A DNA stretch of 64,000 bases from Sparassis latifolia. Its lineage: Eukaryota > Basidiomycota > Agaricomycetes > Polyporales > Sparassidaceae. This document shows positions 1-12,018 of this stretch, one piece after another; positions within the stretch are counted from its first letter, which is position 1; each line of letters starts with the position of its first letter. Location of the stretch: contig CM031561.1 of assembly GCA_018466975.1 (NCBI GenBank), positions 1,984,001 to 2,048,000 on the forward strand. Reading direction: 5' to 3'. The notes under the pieces were generated by a model. That model ran no database searches, was not told the DNA's origin, and worked only from the letters and a program-made list of their open reading frames with translations. The translations under genes and the position numbers were made by a program.

Positions 1-99
1 GTCACAGTTTTGACTGATTTTCGAGTGGTCAACGTTGTACAAGTTCAAAGCGGAAGTTCAGAAGTCAATTAATGTTGTTGTCAGATGTCACCGTTGTGA

Positions 100-1824
100 C
101 TAGGCACACGGGCGACGAACGTGAAATTTTATATAGACTACATACGTACTCTACTACAGGGAAAAAGTCGAACGAACGGCGGAAAAACCTGCGTAGCCCT
201 TCCGGCAGTTGATCCATCAAGCCTTCGGGAAGATCAACATCGTGCATTCGACATAATCACTTGGCATCTGCAACAGACATTAGCGGGGTCGAAGCCTCCT
301 CCTCTGCGCATGATCTTGTATGGCGAGGGTGGGACGGGAAAGTCGAGAGTGATCCAAACGGTTACAGAGGCGTTTGTCACCAAGGGGGTCGACTACATGC
401 TGGTGAAATCAGCATACACCGGTGTTGCTGCATCACTGATAGATGGGAAGACGACGCACACAATTGGGCACCTATCAATTGGTTCTGGTGGTACCATCAG
501 TGACGACTCCAAGGTTGTACTGCAGGAGTTCTGGCGAAATCGACAGTATCTCATCATCGACGAGTTCTCCATGTTGGCGAAAACATTTCTCGCGAACCTG
601 TCAAACACTGTGTCAGTCGGAAAAGAAGGCACCCCACACCGGAAGGATCGTTTCTGGGGAGGCATCAATGTTGTACTTTGTGGTGACCTGCATCAATTCC
701 CTCCTGTTGCGAAGGGAGCATCAGAAGCCCTGTTCCGTCCCATCGGTGTCAGAGACTCTGACGACTGTGCCCTCGGACGGATGACCTACGAGGAATTCAC
801 CACTGTTGTCATCCTCAAGGAGCAGATGCGCGTGACGGATGAGGTGTGGAGGAAATTTCTGGCACATCTGAGACATGGCAATGTCCAGCCACGACACATT
901 GACATGCTACGGAGCCTGATCATCAATCAACGTGAAAGTCCACATACCGACTTTGATTCAGCACCTTGGTCCGATGCATCTCTAGTCACGCCTCGTCATG
1001 CCGTGCGCAAGATGTGGAATGCGGCGGCAGTCCGAAAATGGTGCAGGAAATCGGGAGAGCGCCTGTTCGTTGTGGGTGCAGAGGACAGTTGCAAAGGCCG
1101 TCCGCTCACCGTTCGGGAAAAATACGCCGTGCTCATGCGCAACAAAGACAAGAGAAACAGATCACACAAAAAGGATCTCCCAGAGCAGATCGAGCTGGCG
1201 AAAGGAATGAAGGTGATGGTGACTTCCAATGTGGAGACCGACCTTGACGTTACGAATGGCGCGCGTGGTGAGATCGTAGACATCGTGCTTCATCCGGATG
1301 AGCCGCCACTGGGTCCGGAACCAGTCGTTAACCTGATGAAGTATCTGCCAGCATTTGTGCTCGTAAAGCTTAGTCGTACACGTGCGACGACATTGGAGGG
1401 TCTGGGAGAATGCGTGATTCCTGTGGAGCCCATGGCGATGTCGATGCGGATCAAGGTGGACTTACCGGGAGGCATGGTCGGGCACCGCTATGTGCGTCGG
1501 AAGCAGTTCCCAGTGACAGGCGCATATGCGTTCACTGACTACCGGTCTCAAGGGCAAACTATTCCTATTGTCATTGTCGATATGAAGACACCACCACCAC
1601 CTGGAACTCTAAGTCTATTCAACCTTTATGTCGCGCTCTCAAGGAGTTCTGGTCGCTCAACGATTCGATTGCTTCGGGATTTTGATCCGGAATTGCTTCT
1701 AAAACAGTCGCATGATCCCGATCTTCTGGCAGAGGATGACAGGCTGGAGCGGTTGAATGAGCAGACGAAAGCATGGTGGGTAGAGATGGGCCATTGCATA
1801 TCGAGAGATCCTAGTTCACGTTGA
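100..1824 (+). CDS. PIF1-like DNA helicase, Helitron-type, 5' end missing
   Basis: Long open frame of about 570 residues coding for a superfamily 1B (PIF1-like) helicase. I see Walker A GEGGTGKS near residue 70, Walker B LIIDEFSML near residue 146, GDLHQFPPV, and a C-terminal YRSQGQT...NLYVALSRS block typical of PIF1 and Helitron RepHel helicases. These enzymes unwind DNA 5'-3'. In Helitrons the domain sits at the end of a much longer Rep-helicase protein. No ATG suits the start: the frame opens after in-frame stops at about 70 and 97, and a tgactag that could be a splice acceptor lies at about 96-102. The N-terminal part is therefore outside the window or lost. No Rep domain or convincing Helitron 3' end is seen. 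It could be an active domain of a Helitron that begins upstream or a stand-alone relic. Confidence 0.8.
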   Translation, partial: LGTRATNVKFYIDYIRTLLQGKSRTNGGKTCVALPAVDPSSLREDQHRAFDIITWHLQQTLAGSKPPPLRMILYGEGGTGKSRVIQTVTEAFVTKGVDYMLVKSAYTGVAASLIDGKTTHTIGHLSIGSGGTISDDSKVVLQEFWRNRQYLIIDEFSMLAKTFLANLSNTVSVGKEGTPHRKDRFWGGINVVLCGDLHQFPPVAKGASEALFRPIGVRDSDDCALGRMTYEEFTTVVILKEQMRVTDEVWRKFLAHLRHGNVQPRHIDMLRSLIINQRESPHTDFDSAPWSDASLVTPRHAVRKMWNAAAVRKWCRKSGERLFVVGAEDSCKGRPLTVREKYAVLMRNKDKRNRSHKKDLPEQIELAKGMKVMVTSNVETDLDVTNGARGEIVDIVLHPDEPPLGPEPVVNLMKYLPAFVLVKLSRTRATTLEGLGECVIPVEPMAMSMRIKVDLPGGMVGHRYVRRKQFPVTGAYAFTDYRSQGQTIPIVIVDMKTPPPPGTLSLFNLYVALSRSSGRSTIRLLRDFDPELLLKQSHDPDLLAEDDRLERLNEQTKAWWVEMGHCISRDPSSR

Positions 1825-3268
1825 CACTACATGTATGAAAGTACTACACAATTGTCTATGCAGCGTACAACGACACATCATTGATAAGCAATGGATCATT
1901 TACATTTATTGTAGACCTACGATTTGGAGACGGCACTGGAAGGCCGGAGCTTATCGGGAAGTGAGTCGGGCAAGAACGGGGCAACGAAAAGTGCGTCAAT
2001 TAAGGGGGACGAGGAGACCTTGACAAGCAAGGTAACCTCTAATTCGTGCGATTGCCACTAAGCTCATGAGAGAAAATGACAGCGGACCATCGAGCGTTTG
2101 GGTTTTTGGATGAAGTTGGGTTGAGAAGAGGTATGTACGGGTATACTGGGATCTGCGGAAATAGCGTAAATAAAAGCTCCGCTCAGCAATTTCGCTCACC
2201 TTAAGACGCGAAAAATAAGTCCTACTAGAAGCCTGACAAGCCAATATGGAATTTCGCTGAAGTGGACACAGCCTCGTAACGTGTGCTTCACTGGGACGAA
2301 CTCAGACAAGTTGGTACAAGGGCCAATCTGACGTACCTCGGGAGTATAATTTCTTCCTATCCTAGATGGATCCCCCGCTGTCAGGTCTGCAGTAGTAGGA
2401 TAATATAACGTGGACGCTATCTTCTCGAGGAGCAAAAGCTGATCGTAGGATAATGTGAGGGACCGGAACGAAGAGCCTATGATCCAGGGTTCGTGAAGAG
2501 TTACGGTGAAGTGGTAGCTCCAACAGGATAGTCACCAGATGCTCCGTAGAGAATTAGCATGACTGCAGGAGGCCCATTTCTTTGCTAGAATTAGTTGGGA
2601 CAAATGTCAGTTGACGGGGTGGCCTGAGTCCACGCGGGGCCGGCCCGATGACAGACACAGCTACATATCCTGAGGCACGAGGGTAGAAGCAGAGTGTCTA
2701 CCATCTGCCTTCGGTAGATTAAAGGCAGCTCCCTGGCCAGACAGTTCAACTTGCCACATTCGAGTCCGCCGCACTGGCAGGGTGGACGAGCAGGATAAGA
2801 TAAGATCAGAATCGGCATCCAGTGGGTCGGCGCGCTTCTTTACAATGAGTTCATCTTCTCGCTCTGAGCCGTCCAGGTACGTACTGAGTGGCAGCCTCGA
2901 GATTGTGGGTATCGTTCAATACTCGTGAATAATGTATGTAAGCGCTTACTAGAAACGGTCCAGTACCAACTACGGTACGACATCACTTTTCGCGAAGTTA
3001 ACAATATTAATGTTCGTTGTCATGTCAGTATATTTTACCCCCGTATTGTTCTAATGCTACAATGAGCTAGTTGGCTATATATTACTTCGCTATCTATGTT
3101 GACGCCACACCAAGTTTGAACCCCAGTTTAGAGCTTTGAGCCCGAACGTATCCTACAACTTTCCGTTTAAATACAATCCTCCAGTAATTCAAGGAACTCT
3201 ATACATCATACACAGTCACCACGGAAACATCCTGCAAACCAAGCATCGTACAAGTTTAAAGTCAGCCA
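1825..3268. other. intergenic, no supported gene
   Basis: About 1.4 kb between the helicase and the next gene. Short open frames exist on both strands but none shows a recognisable domain or a coherent intron pattern. An A/T-rich stretch lies around 2,990-3,190. I see no repeat, RNA gene or clear Helitron terminus. Confidence 0.5.
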
Positions 3269-5673
3269 CTACACGAAGGAGCGCCCCAGTGCCGCCAGCG
3301 TCGCATGCGGCCGCCCTTCCAGCGCCGCGCCCATACCAGGCATTCCGCCTGGCATCACCGACGTTCGTGCCTGCTTGCTCTCCCCGGCGGACCATATCCT
3401 ACCGGCAAGCGTGAGGCAGCTCGCGGGCAGACCGTCGGACCCTCCGGCAGCGGAGCCCCCAGAGATGCGGACATGACGGACGTCCCCAGTGGCGCTCTGT
3501 GCACCTGCGCTATGCGGCTGCTTCTTGAGCTGGTCGCGGAGGGACTTAATCTGCCCGAGGAGGACGGTGGCGAAGACGGGCTTCTCGTCGCCCTTGTCGC
3601 CTGCAAGCAGCACCAGTGCAGAGACACTGGGCCGGTCAACTGATTAGCGGGAACGACAGTGAAGGTGGTGAGACATACAAAGCTTCCTTGAGGTAGGCGA
3701 AGCTGAAGCCGTCGGTTGCGGATGCGACCTCGTCGACCAGGCTGTCTGGGAACGAGACACTGTGGTTGCTCTTCAGCTTGCCCTGCCAGTAGCGTGCGTA
3801 CAACGCGCGCTCGTCCTGATCGGGATCCTCGAACGGGCTGAGTATACAACGTCAGGAGACGCGCACCAGTAATACGCAGAGCGCCACGCACTATTTACGG
3901 TCGAATCGGCTCGGCCTGCCGCTAAGCGCGGGGTCGAGCTTGTCAAAATGGTTCGTCGACCCGATGACGAGCAAACCATCGTTCCCCTCGAGGCCATCAA
4001 GCTGGTTGAGGAAGAATGAGCGGTTCGCGTCGTTGATAAGCGAGTCGAGGTCCTCGAGCACGATCACGCACGGCGCCATCTCACGCGCCTTGCTAAACAC
4101 CGCGGCCATCGAACCCTCTTCGCCCATGTAGCTCTTGAACGACTTGACATACAGCGGCGCGTACCCTCGCGCGTCGCAGTCTTTCATGATCGCTTTCACA
4201 CTGATCGTCTTGCCATTGCCTGTGTGCATGTCAGAGTCAGCGACTCGTCACGGCGCATGTAATGAGATATACCTGGAGGCCCGTGCAAGATGAGACCACG
4301 CTGTGAGAAACTCCGTCAGAACCCTGCCCCAGTAAACCAGGGGCGTATGCACCTTCCAGGGCACCGACAGTGACTTGTACAGCTCCTCGGAGTCGAAGAA
4401 CCCGCGCACATCTTTCTGCAGCGCGGTCTTGAATGACTCCTTGAGGATGACGTCACCCCAGTTAGCCTTCTGGACCTCCATCCATAACTCGTGGTTCTTC
4501 CGCCAGAGGCCCTGATTGAAGACGAGGATCTCGTCATGCAGCTGGTTCTGCCAGGCGCCGGCAGCGACGAGGAGAGCGCGGGAGTGCTCCTCGGGGCCTT
4601 CGTGCAGGACGTAGTGCTGCACAATTTCCGAGATGCCTTGTGGGTACTGGGAGCATCAGTCAGTCCATGCACGCAACGCAGCGGTAAAAACTGAAATTTT
4701 ACCCTGACGATGTACAGAATGAAGTCGTATGCCTGGCATCAAAATGTAAATTGCTTAAAGGATCACGCAGGGTTGCAGTACGCACATCCCAGGAGACGTG
4801 GAACGCCGCGAATCTAATCATGTTGACGAGAATACCCGGAATCTGCCCTAAACGACGTGCGAATGGCACGAAGTAGACCGAGCTGACTGTCTCTGTCGGC
4901 GACATGGGCAAGAACGCGGCGCTGGGGAAGCTGAGGATATCAATGCCCCGATCAGTGGAGAGCACGATGGAGTGCTCTGGGTATAACTTCTGCAGGGCTC
5001 TTGCACTGTGAACATATAATTTTGATTAGCTCACAACTCGTATACTCTGGTTTCAGCATCTGTACGCCAAGACAAATACTGAAACAGAGCCAGCCATTGA
5101 AAAGCATCGCAGCCCATGAATGTTTTCGCCCGCTTGCCGTCTGCTTGAATTCATTTTTATTTTATTTCGGAAAGCTCTCAACTCTGTCTCCATCAAGGAC
5201 ACTAACAATGATGCTCTAGGAGAAACAACGCATTCTTCAGGAGAGACCGCACTGCTCTCTTCTGCACAACGCGTTGATTCTATGCGCTAGCGCCTTCAAT
5301 AGCACACAATATGGATGTTTGACCACAACTAAACATATCTGGGAAAAACCATAGGGTCCCGACTTGTGAACAGCTCCGCACCTCTACCGAGGGTCTGGTG
5401 CCGATGCGCAGAGCAAATGTCACATACCCGTAAGTTGCAGCATCACTGAACTTCGCAGAAACTGGAACGTGCATTCCATATTCAGCATGGTTTTGGAGGT
5501 TTGAGCATGAAAACGAGTCTGGGCTCACCGTGGTCAACCCAGGTATCGTAAAATGCCTCTGTAGACTGCGCTCCGGCGCCGTGACCATCTTCCTCGAAAG
5601 TAACTTTAATGAACGCATCCTCGAGCTCTTTCGCAGCACGGTCGGTTGTATTGTGCTTCATACTGGCGGGCAT
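3269..5673 (-). CDS. AAA+ ATPase, multi-exon
   Basis: Minus-strand spliced gene. An intron at 4,220-4,272 splits the Walker A motif: the exon ending HGPPG joins the exon starting NGKT. Downstream are Walker [13 protein letters not shown], a sensor-like VIGSTNHFD and an arginine finger region RPSRFDRK, followed by the lid exon at about 3,690-3,840 (ending [10 protein letters not shown]) and a Ser/Gly-rich tail ending at 3,269. Upstream exons at 4,699-4,990 and 4,300-4,625 give a long N-terminal region. The first exon starts MPASMKH at 5,673, and a second ATG lies at 5,661. Such proteins use ATP to remodel or extract protein substrates. The N-terminal part is not one I can assign, so the substrate is unknown. 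It resembles uncharacterised basidiomycete AAA proteins rather than a named family. The start is only 195 bp from the TOM20 start on the other strand. Confidence 0.75.
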
Positions 5674-5868
5674 TTTTCGACACTGAAGTGGTGAAGACAG
5701 TGAGAAAGCGTGGATGGGAGACGTTGATGCGAAGTGATCGCAGCGCGGTAAGCACAGCGAACGGCAGACGCGCCGCGCGCGCGTGTACGCTGAGCGCCGA
5801 GCGCGTTCCGGCGGTAGCCGGACTGAGCTCGGCGTCTCTTCCGCCTTGAAACTTTGTCGCCGACAGCC
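5674..5868. promoter_or_regulatory. short divergent promoter between AAA ATPase and TOM20
   Basis: 195 bp separate the two opposite start codons. The stretch includes a C/G-rich part (gacgcgccgcgcgcgcgtg) and must hold both core promoters. No TATA box is obvious. Confidence 0.5.
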
Positions 5869-6661
5869 ATGGCGAACAGAACGTCCACCATCTTCACCGT
5901 CGCTAGTGCAACCGTCCTCGCTGGCCTCGTCGCGTATGTCGTTTACTTCGACTACAGGCGGAGAAACGATACTGAGTTCCGCAAGAAACTGCGTAAGTGC
6001 TTCGCTGGCTTTCTTGCTCACTCGCGCCACTGACGCCTGCTCACAACGCCATTACAGGGAAGGACAAAAAACGCGTCACAAAACAGCATGCGGAGGCCGA
6101 AGAGGCTGCGAAAGTTGCTGTTAAAGTCAGTCCAGAGGATCTGAAGGCTGCTTTGGCCAAAGTCCGTGACGAAGAGGTTCCTACTTCGCCGGAAGACAAG
6201 GAGCAATATTTCATGACTCAGGTCGGGCTTGGTGAACAACTCTGTGCTCAAGGTGGGTCCATATCACCGCTTGCGGTTTTGTGGAGCGAACTCAATCTGT
6301 CATCAGGTCCCAATTTCTACCTCCCAGCCGCTCTCTCCTTCTACCGCGCTCTCCGTGTCTATCCTTCCCCCGTTGAGCTCATCGTTATATATCAAAAGAC
6401 TGTTCCAGAACCTATCTTCAATGTGTGTGACGCCACACTCCACATCATGCGCATCTGACCCATTCCCAGGTTGTAATGGAATTAATGAACATGGACGTGA
6501 GTACCCCTTCACCGGAGTCCTTGGACAGGCCGCCGCCTTTGTCGCACGATACGTCCGAAGATGGCGAGACGAGTCCGACGAGGACTGGACCTCCCTCAGA
6601 AACGTCTTCACAGGAGTGGGACACGGTCACCGACCCGGGCAGCCAAGCTGCCGTTGCCTAG
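5869..6661 (+). CDS. TOM20: mitochondrial import receptor TOM20
   Basis: Four exons: 5,869-5,992, 6,058-6,252, 6,307-6,422 and 6,470-6,661, all with GT-AG ends and matching phases. The protein opens MANRTSTIFTVASATV, a hydrophobic segment (residues ~6-28) followed by DYRRR, which is the N-terminal anchor of TOM20 in the outer mitochondrial membrane. The cytosolic part carries the conserved blocks EEVPTSPEDKEQYFM, QVGLGEQLCAQG, PAALSFYRALRVYPSP and ELIVIYQKTVPEPIF. These form the TPR-like domain that binds presequences and passes precursors to the TOM pore. The tail is acidic and serine-rich, as in fungi. Total about 209 residues, slightly longer than yeast Tom20. Confidence 0.93.
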
Positions 6662-6957
6662 TTGAACTACCCACCCCTTCAGTGCGGGCTGAAGACGTAG
6701 ATATCGAAAGAGCATATTTTCACCCTCGTTCGCCCCCTGCTCCATCTGCCTCTGCTCCATCTATCCTTGTTCCATCTGTCATATCCCGCATGAACCCATT
6801 CTAATACATGTTGTTTTATCTCTTTTTCATATCGTCGTTCTGTCGTAGGTGAAAGCGCGCGTTGAAGGTGAGCTTGTCAACTTGAGAGTGACGCTGCGGT
6901 AGCTGAGAAGGGACTGGTGGGGAATCAGGTTATTACAATGTCTTCCCGCGTAAGAGC

Positions 6958-8327
6958 ATGAACGTATCCGTACGGCCAGCACCTAGCGACAGCCTCCGGA
7001 AGATCCTCGTCGTAGAAAAAGACTTCAAGGCTGGCGAAGTGATTTACAAGGTCTCGTTATCAACCTTTTCGATGTTACAGCGAGAGTACTGAACGTGCGC
7101 CCCCACATTGTCCAGGAAGAACCAACTGTGGCCGTCCTCGACGCCGACCTGCAAAAAAAGGGCACACACTGCTCGCACTGTCTGCGCGACATTCAAAAAG
7201 GCATGGCGATCTGCCCCACCGATCGCCTCGACTCCGTGTACTGCTCCAAAGATTGCCAAGTGCGCTCTAAAGTGCAATCACAAAACCTCCTCTTCGGACT
7301 CGACTCCGTTCTCCCGCCGGAGCTTGACAACGGCACGGGCAGGCTCACTGAACAGGAGCGCGACCGCGCACAGACGCAGTTCGCCGCGTACATCAAGAAT
7401 TCCACCCGCGCCGCGCCCTTGCTGGTAGCCCGCTTCATCGCGCGCCAGGTTGCGATCGAGACCGCAAAGATGATGCCGAAGAAGGAAGGCCCGCTCGCAG
7501 ACGAGTTCGTCAATGCGGATAAGACCGACGCGGAGTACAGCCTGTACGATCACGTGGAGCGCCTGCGCTTCCTCGACGGGAAGGTGTCGGATGAGGAGAC
7601 GAAGCTGCTCAAGGACGTGCTCGCTGCGGCGCTCCCCGGCCTTGAGCAGTCGCTCACGTCTGAGCGCCACGCGATGTACATCGGGAAGATGACTTACAAT
7701 GCGATCGGTGTGTGCTTTGCGGGCGGGCGGGACGACAAGGTGCGTGTGCACGCTTTTCCTCCACATGTGCGTCTGGTTGATCTTCGCGCTAGCCTACGCC
7801 CAAGGAACGGCCGGAAGACCAGGAGCGAACGCGCACGCCGTACGGCACTACGCGCCAGATCGGCAGTGGCCTCTATCCCGTTTCGTCCTACGTTCGTTGC
7901 CTCATCGTCCTGGACCCATATCCACAGATCTAATAGGCGTTTGCAGATTGCGCACTCCTGCGCGCCCTCCGCGCGACCCTCGTTCAGCTCCGGCACGTCC
8001 GAGTTGCACCTGATCGCGACGCGCAACCTCGAGAAGGGCGAGGAGGTCACAATGGCGTACGTCGACGTCACGCAGCGTCCCAACGAGACCCTTGCGGAGG
8101 CCCGCCGTCGTCGCCGCATCGAGCTCGCACGCGGCTGGCGGTTCAAGTGCGAGTGTACAAGGTGCGTGGAGGAGCTAGCGGCCGCGCGCAATGCCGCGGG
8201 CGAGGCCGGGAGCGAGAGCGAGAGCGACGTGGGCGTTCAAAAGGACGAGTCAAAGGTGGAGGATGTCGTCCAGCGCGTCGAGAGGGGCGCGAAGCTTACG
8301 ATGCCAGCCGCGGGTCCCATCGACTAA
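6958..8327 (+). CDS. SET and MYND domain protein (SMYD/Set5-like methyltransferase)
   Basis: Starts ATG AAC GTA at 6,958. The first exon ends GEVIYK at 7,050 and the next begins EEPTVAVLD at 7,116 (65 bp intron), which gives the start of a SET domain. A MYND-type zinc finger follows (CSHC...CPTD...YCSKDCQ) inside the split SET domain. A further intron runs from about 7,739 to 7,802. Another at 7,893-7,947 joins PVSSY to IAHSCAPSARPSF, the HSC core motif that binds the methyl donor and substrate. Then come EEVTMAYVDVTQRP and the post-SET Cys cluster FKCECTRC. The family methylates lysines on histones or other proteins using S-adenosylmethionine. Substrate cannot be told from sequence. The acidic C-terminal tail (GSESESDV) is not conserved. 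An earlier ATG at 6,938 is followed at once by a stop. Confidence 0.85.
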
Positions 8328-8752
8328 ATAATTATTTGGTGATGATCACCTTAAGCTTCCGGTGTTCACAACTAACGCTGCTCATACTACCGGATCATCT
8401 AGTACGAAAATTTACTTACAAGCTGCACCAATTTTCATCACACATATTTCCCCCACTCGATACTCAATAAGCATTGGATTCGAAGCATAACTGGTGCATT
8501 TGAGATTAGCTTACGGGCGTGAGCGCACTTAGCGATACATTATGTACACGACAGCATTGCACAGCACGGATACAGCGAGTAGATGTGAATACGGGTACGA
8601 CTGCGTTAGCTTGTTACAACAACAACAACAACAAACGGCATCACCACAACCACGCCACGGGGAAAATTAAACCAAGATTAAGGTAGGACTGTGAATTCGT
8701 TCGGCAAGCAAGGTATCTTGTCAGGCCAGGCTTCTCCACATGCCTGAGCGGT
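8328..8752. other. intergenic with short AAC microsatellite
   Basis: No gene seen. A run of (AAC)n lies at about 8,617-8,637. This is the shared 3' region of two convergent genes. Confidence 0.6.
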
Positions 8753-11696
8753 TTAGGAGTCAGAAGATGTGAATGAAGAGAGCGCGGGGCACTCACCGGC
8801 TGGTGGGAGCTCACTGCGCGCCTTCAAGATCTGTAACGCGCGCTGACGGCCTCTCGACCCGGCTTCAAGATCATCGCCGTCATCTTCCTCTTCCTCCTCT
8901 TCATCCTCATCCATAATGCAATCCAGCGCACCCGGGTCAATAGATCGGCTGCGGTCGCGTTCCGCATAGGCTGCCTTGCGCATCGCCGCGGACGAGACCT
9001 TGTGCAGCGCTGGCACCAGCACGCCAGGACGGTCGGATAGCGACGTCTTGAGTTGGTAGGACGGGAGTCCAAAGCCTGACCTGTCTATGGGAATAGGCAA
9101 CGAAGATGCCACACCCCGATGTGACGACCAGCGCTCATCTACACGCATTGGCATCAGTAATCTACGATCAGCGGCAGAAAAGAGGAAGGAGACGTACCAT
9201 CTTGGCCGTCATCGTCGCCATACTCTAACACGTGTTCATCTTCTGGTCTCTCCGTGTATCGTGTGCCAGGACTGGTATATTCCACACTAGAAGCGCTCTC
9301 TTCTTCCTCTGCGATCGCCTCCGGGTCAGCATCCCGCATCCTGCGTTCGCTCCGGTTCACAAACAGCTGCCACGCCTTGCTGTTCTTCTTCCACGCGCCT
9401 CTATGGCTCGGCGTGCTCGCAGCGACGAGACGAAGTATCTCCGCCTCCTGTAAACCGAAGTTCTCTTCGTCGTCTGAGTCCTCCTTTCCGTTCGCTATCA
9501 CGTCGTGGTTGCCATTCACCTGTCGACTGCCGTCTGGAGGAACGAGGAGCGACTCGCGCATGGCCTGCGGACGCGGGGTTGCTGCAGGCGCAGGCTCCTC
9601 GCGCAGCCGAGGCGGCGGCGGAACGGTGGAGTATGTTGGCAGCGATGCCGGGCGCAGAGCGGCGAAGGACACGGGCCCGAAGTCGTTCGATTTTCTTGCG
9701 CGGGGCGGGCGTTTCGGTGCTCGCGGGGAATCTGGGGTAGGTGACTTCGGGCTCAGCGGAGACGAGGGATCTAAGACAGGACCAGTATCCTTGCGCTCGC
9801 CCCCTTCGCCTTCCATGTCGAAAATCACTTCGGCAAAGTAATATGATGAGCGAACCACAAAGCTACGATGCAGAAACTGCCTCAGTACCTTCGTCTGCCT
9901 CCTTCACCGCCTCCTGTGGCTGAGCTTCTCCATCTATGATGGTAACTTCAGGCTTCACAACAAAGGTCACTTTTCTTTTACCTTTGTCAGTACTGCCCTC
10001 TGGATGGCCATCTTCTGCCTTCCCATTCGTGCTTGGTGGCGGCACGTCCTGCGTTGGCTCAACAGGCCTCTCCTCGTCCTTCGGCTTCTTGATAGAGCTC
10101 TTGCCCGCCTTCGGAGATCGTGCTCGAACAACCGCAGCGGCACTGCTCTCAGCAGCTTGATTCCCCTCCACCACGCTCAGATCTACAGTGTGGCTGTTAC
10201 TATCCTGTCGCCCTCGGACGCCCTCCATCATCGTCTCCATGTTCATCACGTATTGGAAGCTGGTCGCAATGTCCTTTGACTCATCCATATTCCGGCGGAA
10301 CGCCTCGAGGATAGAGCTGCCCTCGCCGTTCGTCGCCGACGCGGCCGTACGCGAGGAAGCTATGCTGGGCGTCTTGACGCGCGTAACGCTGGAGCGGCTC
10401 GGCGACGGCGAGGAGCCTGAAGCATCCCGCTCCTGGTGGGTGTGTGGGTAATGGAACGACGACGTCGCGAGAGACGCCGAGAGCGCAGAGGCGACCTTGG
10501 GGAAGGCAGCTGCCGCCGATGTGCGCGGGTGGAGGTCGTGAATCGGGACGAAGTCATTGATGCGCACGGAGGACGCTTCGACTGGCATGGGGTCCGCACC
10601 GTGTCCCGGCCGCCTGACGCTGCTACGTCTGCGCCGGGACGTCGAATGTGGCGCGATGCCGTTAACCTCACCTTCAAATTTGTCTACAGCCTCTCGAAAC
10701 TTGCTCCACAAGAGCTCAACTTTGTGCTTTAGGTCGAGATCCGCGGCTTGAACTTCGGCAACTTTCTCCTGTGTAACGTTCGCTATGTACTCTTCAGCCC
10801 CGTTTCTGATATTCTCAGACTCGGCTGCAGCAATAGATGAAAGGTGAGAGAACACAGGATCCGCGGGCGAAAATGGTGGGGGCGCAAAAAGCGGTGGAAG
10901 CGGTGGAAGGTGTGGTCCCGACTGTTGAGGGAGGCTCTTGTACGGAGGTTCGGAATCACCGGCAGGGGCAGAACCCGGTAATTCCGGGGGTAGGAGGACA
11001 GAAAATAGTTTGGAGTACTCAGGCGAATTTTCTGCCTGCGATATACATTCCCGCGTCTGCATCCGTAGTCAGTCAGCTGGCAGACACAGTAAGAAGCGCC
11101 AAAGACGATGGACCAGCGTAACACTGCGCGGTGGGAAATTTCTGCAGTCAGCTCAGCCTATACTAATGCTGCCTCACTGCAAAAGTTCTCCGTCGGCCGG
11201 CCACGATATTGTACACTTCGAAGTATATGTGCGAACGCACCAGACACCCCTTGTACACCTCAATCCACCCAGATGTACTCTTCAGCATGTCTTGCTCCGC
11301 CCAGTCGTCCGTAGGGAGTACAGGGCCTTCCGCTTCCTCCACGTCGGGGTGAACTATCTGATGCACACGATATACGGGCGTTTGGCATAACAAACAGGTC
11401 AGTGATGTGTACCGGGTGGAACGGGTAGTTTCTCCGCTCTTCTCCTGAACTGGTCGGGTTCGGCTGCGGAGAGTAAGTTGTAGATGGGCCTAAAATATGT
11501 CCGCGTAAGTTTGGAGATCATAGCCGGGGCGTACACTCGAACTCACGACAGATAAACCGTCGTCATCGACATAAACCGAGTCATAATCGTTGTCCACCGT
11601 CGGCGGTTGTCCCGGCGGGGGCAGGGGTCGGACACGCACGTTCAGGCAGCGACATGCGTACCCCTGCTGCTGACTTGTAGAGCCCATAGGGGCCAT
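8753..11696 (-). CDS. large basic, serine- and proline-rich protein of unknown function
   Basis: I read one spliced minus-strand gene. First exon starts MAPMGSTSQQQG at 11,696 and includes YACRCLN. A following exon (about 11,230-11,480) includes LTCLLCQTPVYRVHQ. The CxC and CxxC pairs could make a zinc ribbon like those in Mss4/Yippee-type folds, but this is only a suggestion. The main exon (9,863-11,062) has a proline-rich start (PPLPPLFAPPPFSP), a predicted helical stretch around EEYIANVTQEKVAEVQAADL, and long Ser/Arg-rich disorder. The exon at 9,154-9,858 ends VEYTSPGTRYTERPEDEH. The last exon holds an acidic run DEDEEEEEEDDGDD. The gene may be two neighbouring genes, because the link between 11,160 and 11,060 is weak. 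I do not recognise the family. The tail block GLPSYQLKTSLSDRPGVLVP looks conserved in character. Confidence 0.5.
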
Positions 11697-12018
11697 ACGG
11701 ACGGAGGAGGGGAAAGAGGAGATGATGGGACTTGTGAAAAGGCGGAAGACATAGCCAGACTTGCACTGAGCGCCCGGCCTAAAATGACTATCGCCGCAGA
11801 ATTTTACCACGGCTCCGCGGCTCGGGCCGTCTCCAGTGGCCTATGTCCCATCCCGCCAACCTTCTCAGCATCGCATGCCACAACACACGAATAGATACAG
11901 CGACGAGCATACGTCTTTCAGGTCAGATGAGCTTGCCGATGCCAGCTGCAGAACAGATTTGTGCCTGCGTGTTCCGGCCGTGATACGTACAACGTGTAAC
12001 TACTCGCGGGACACCGGG

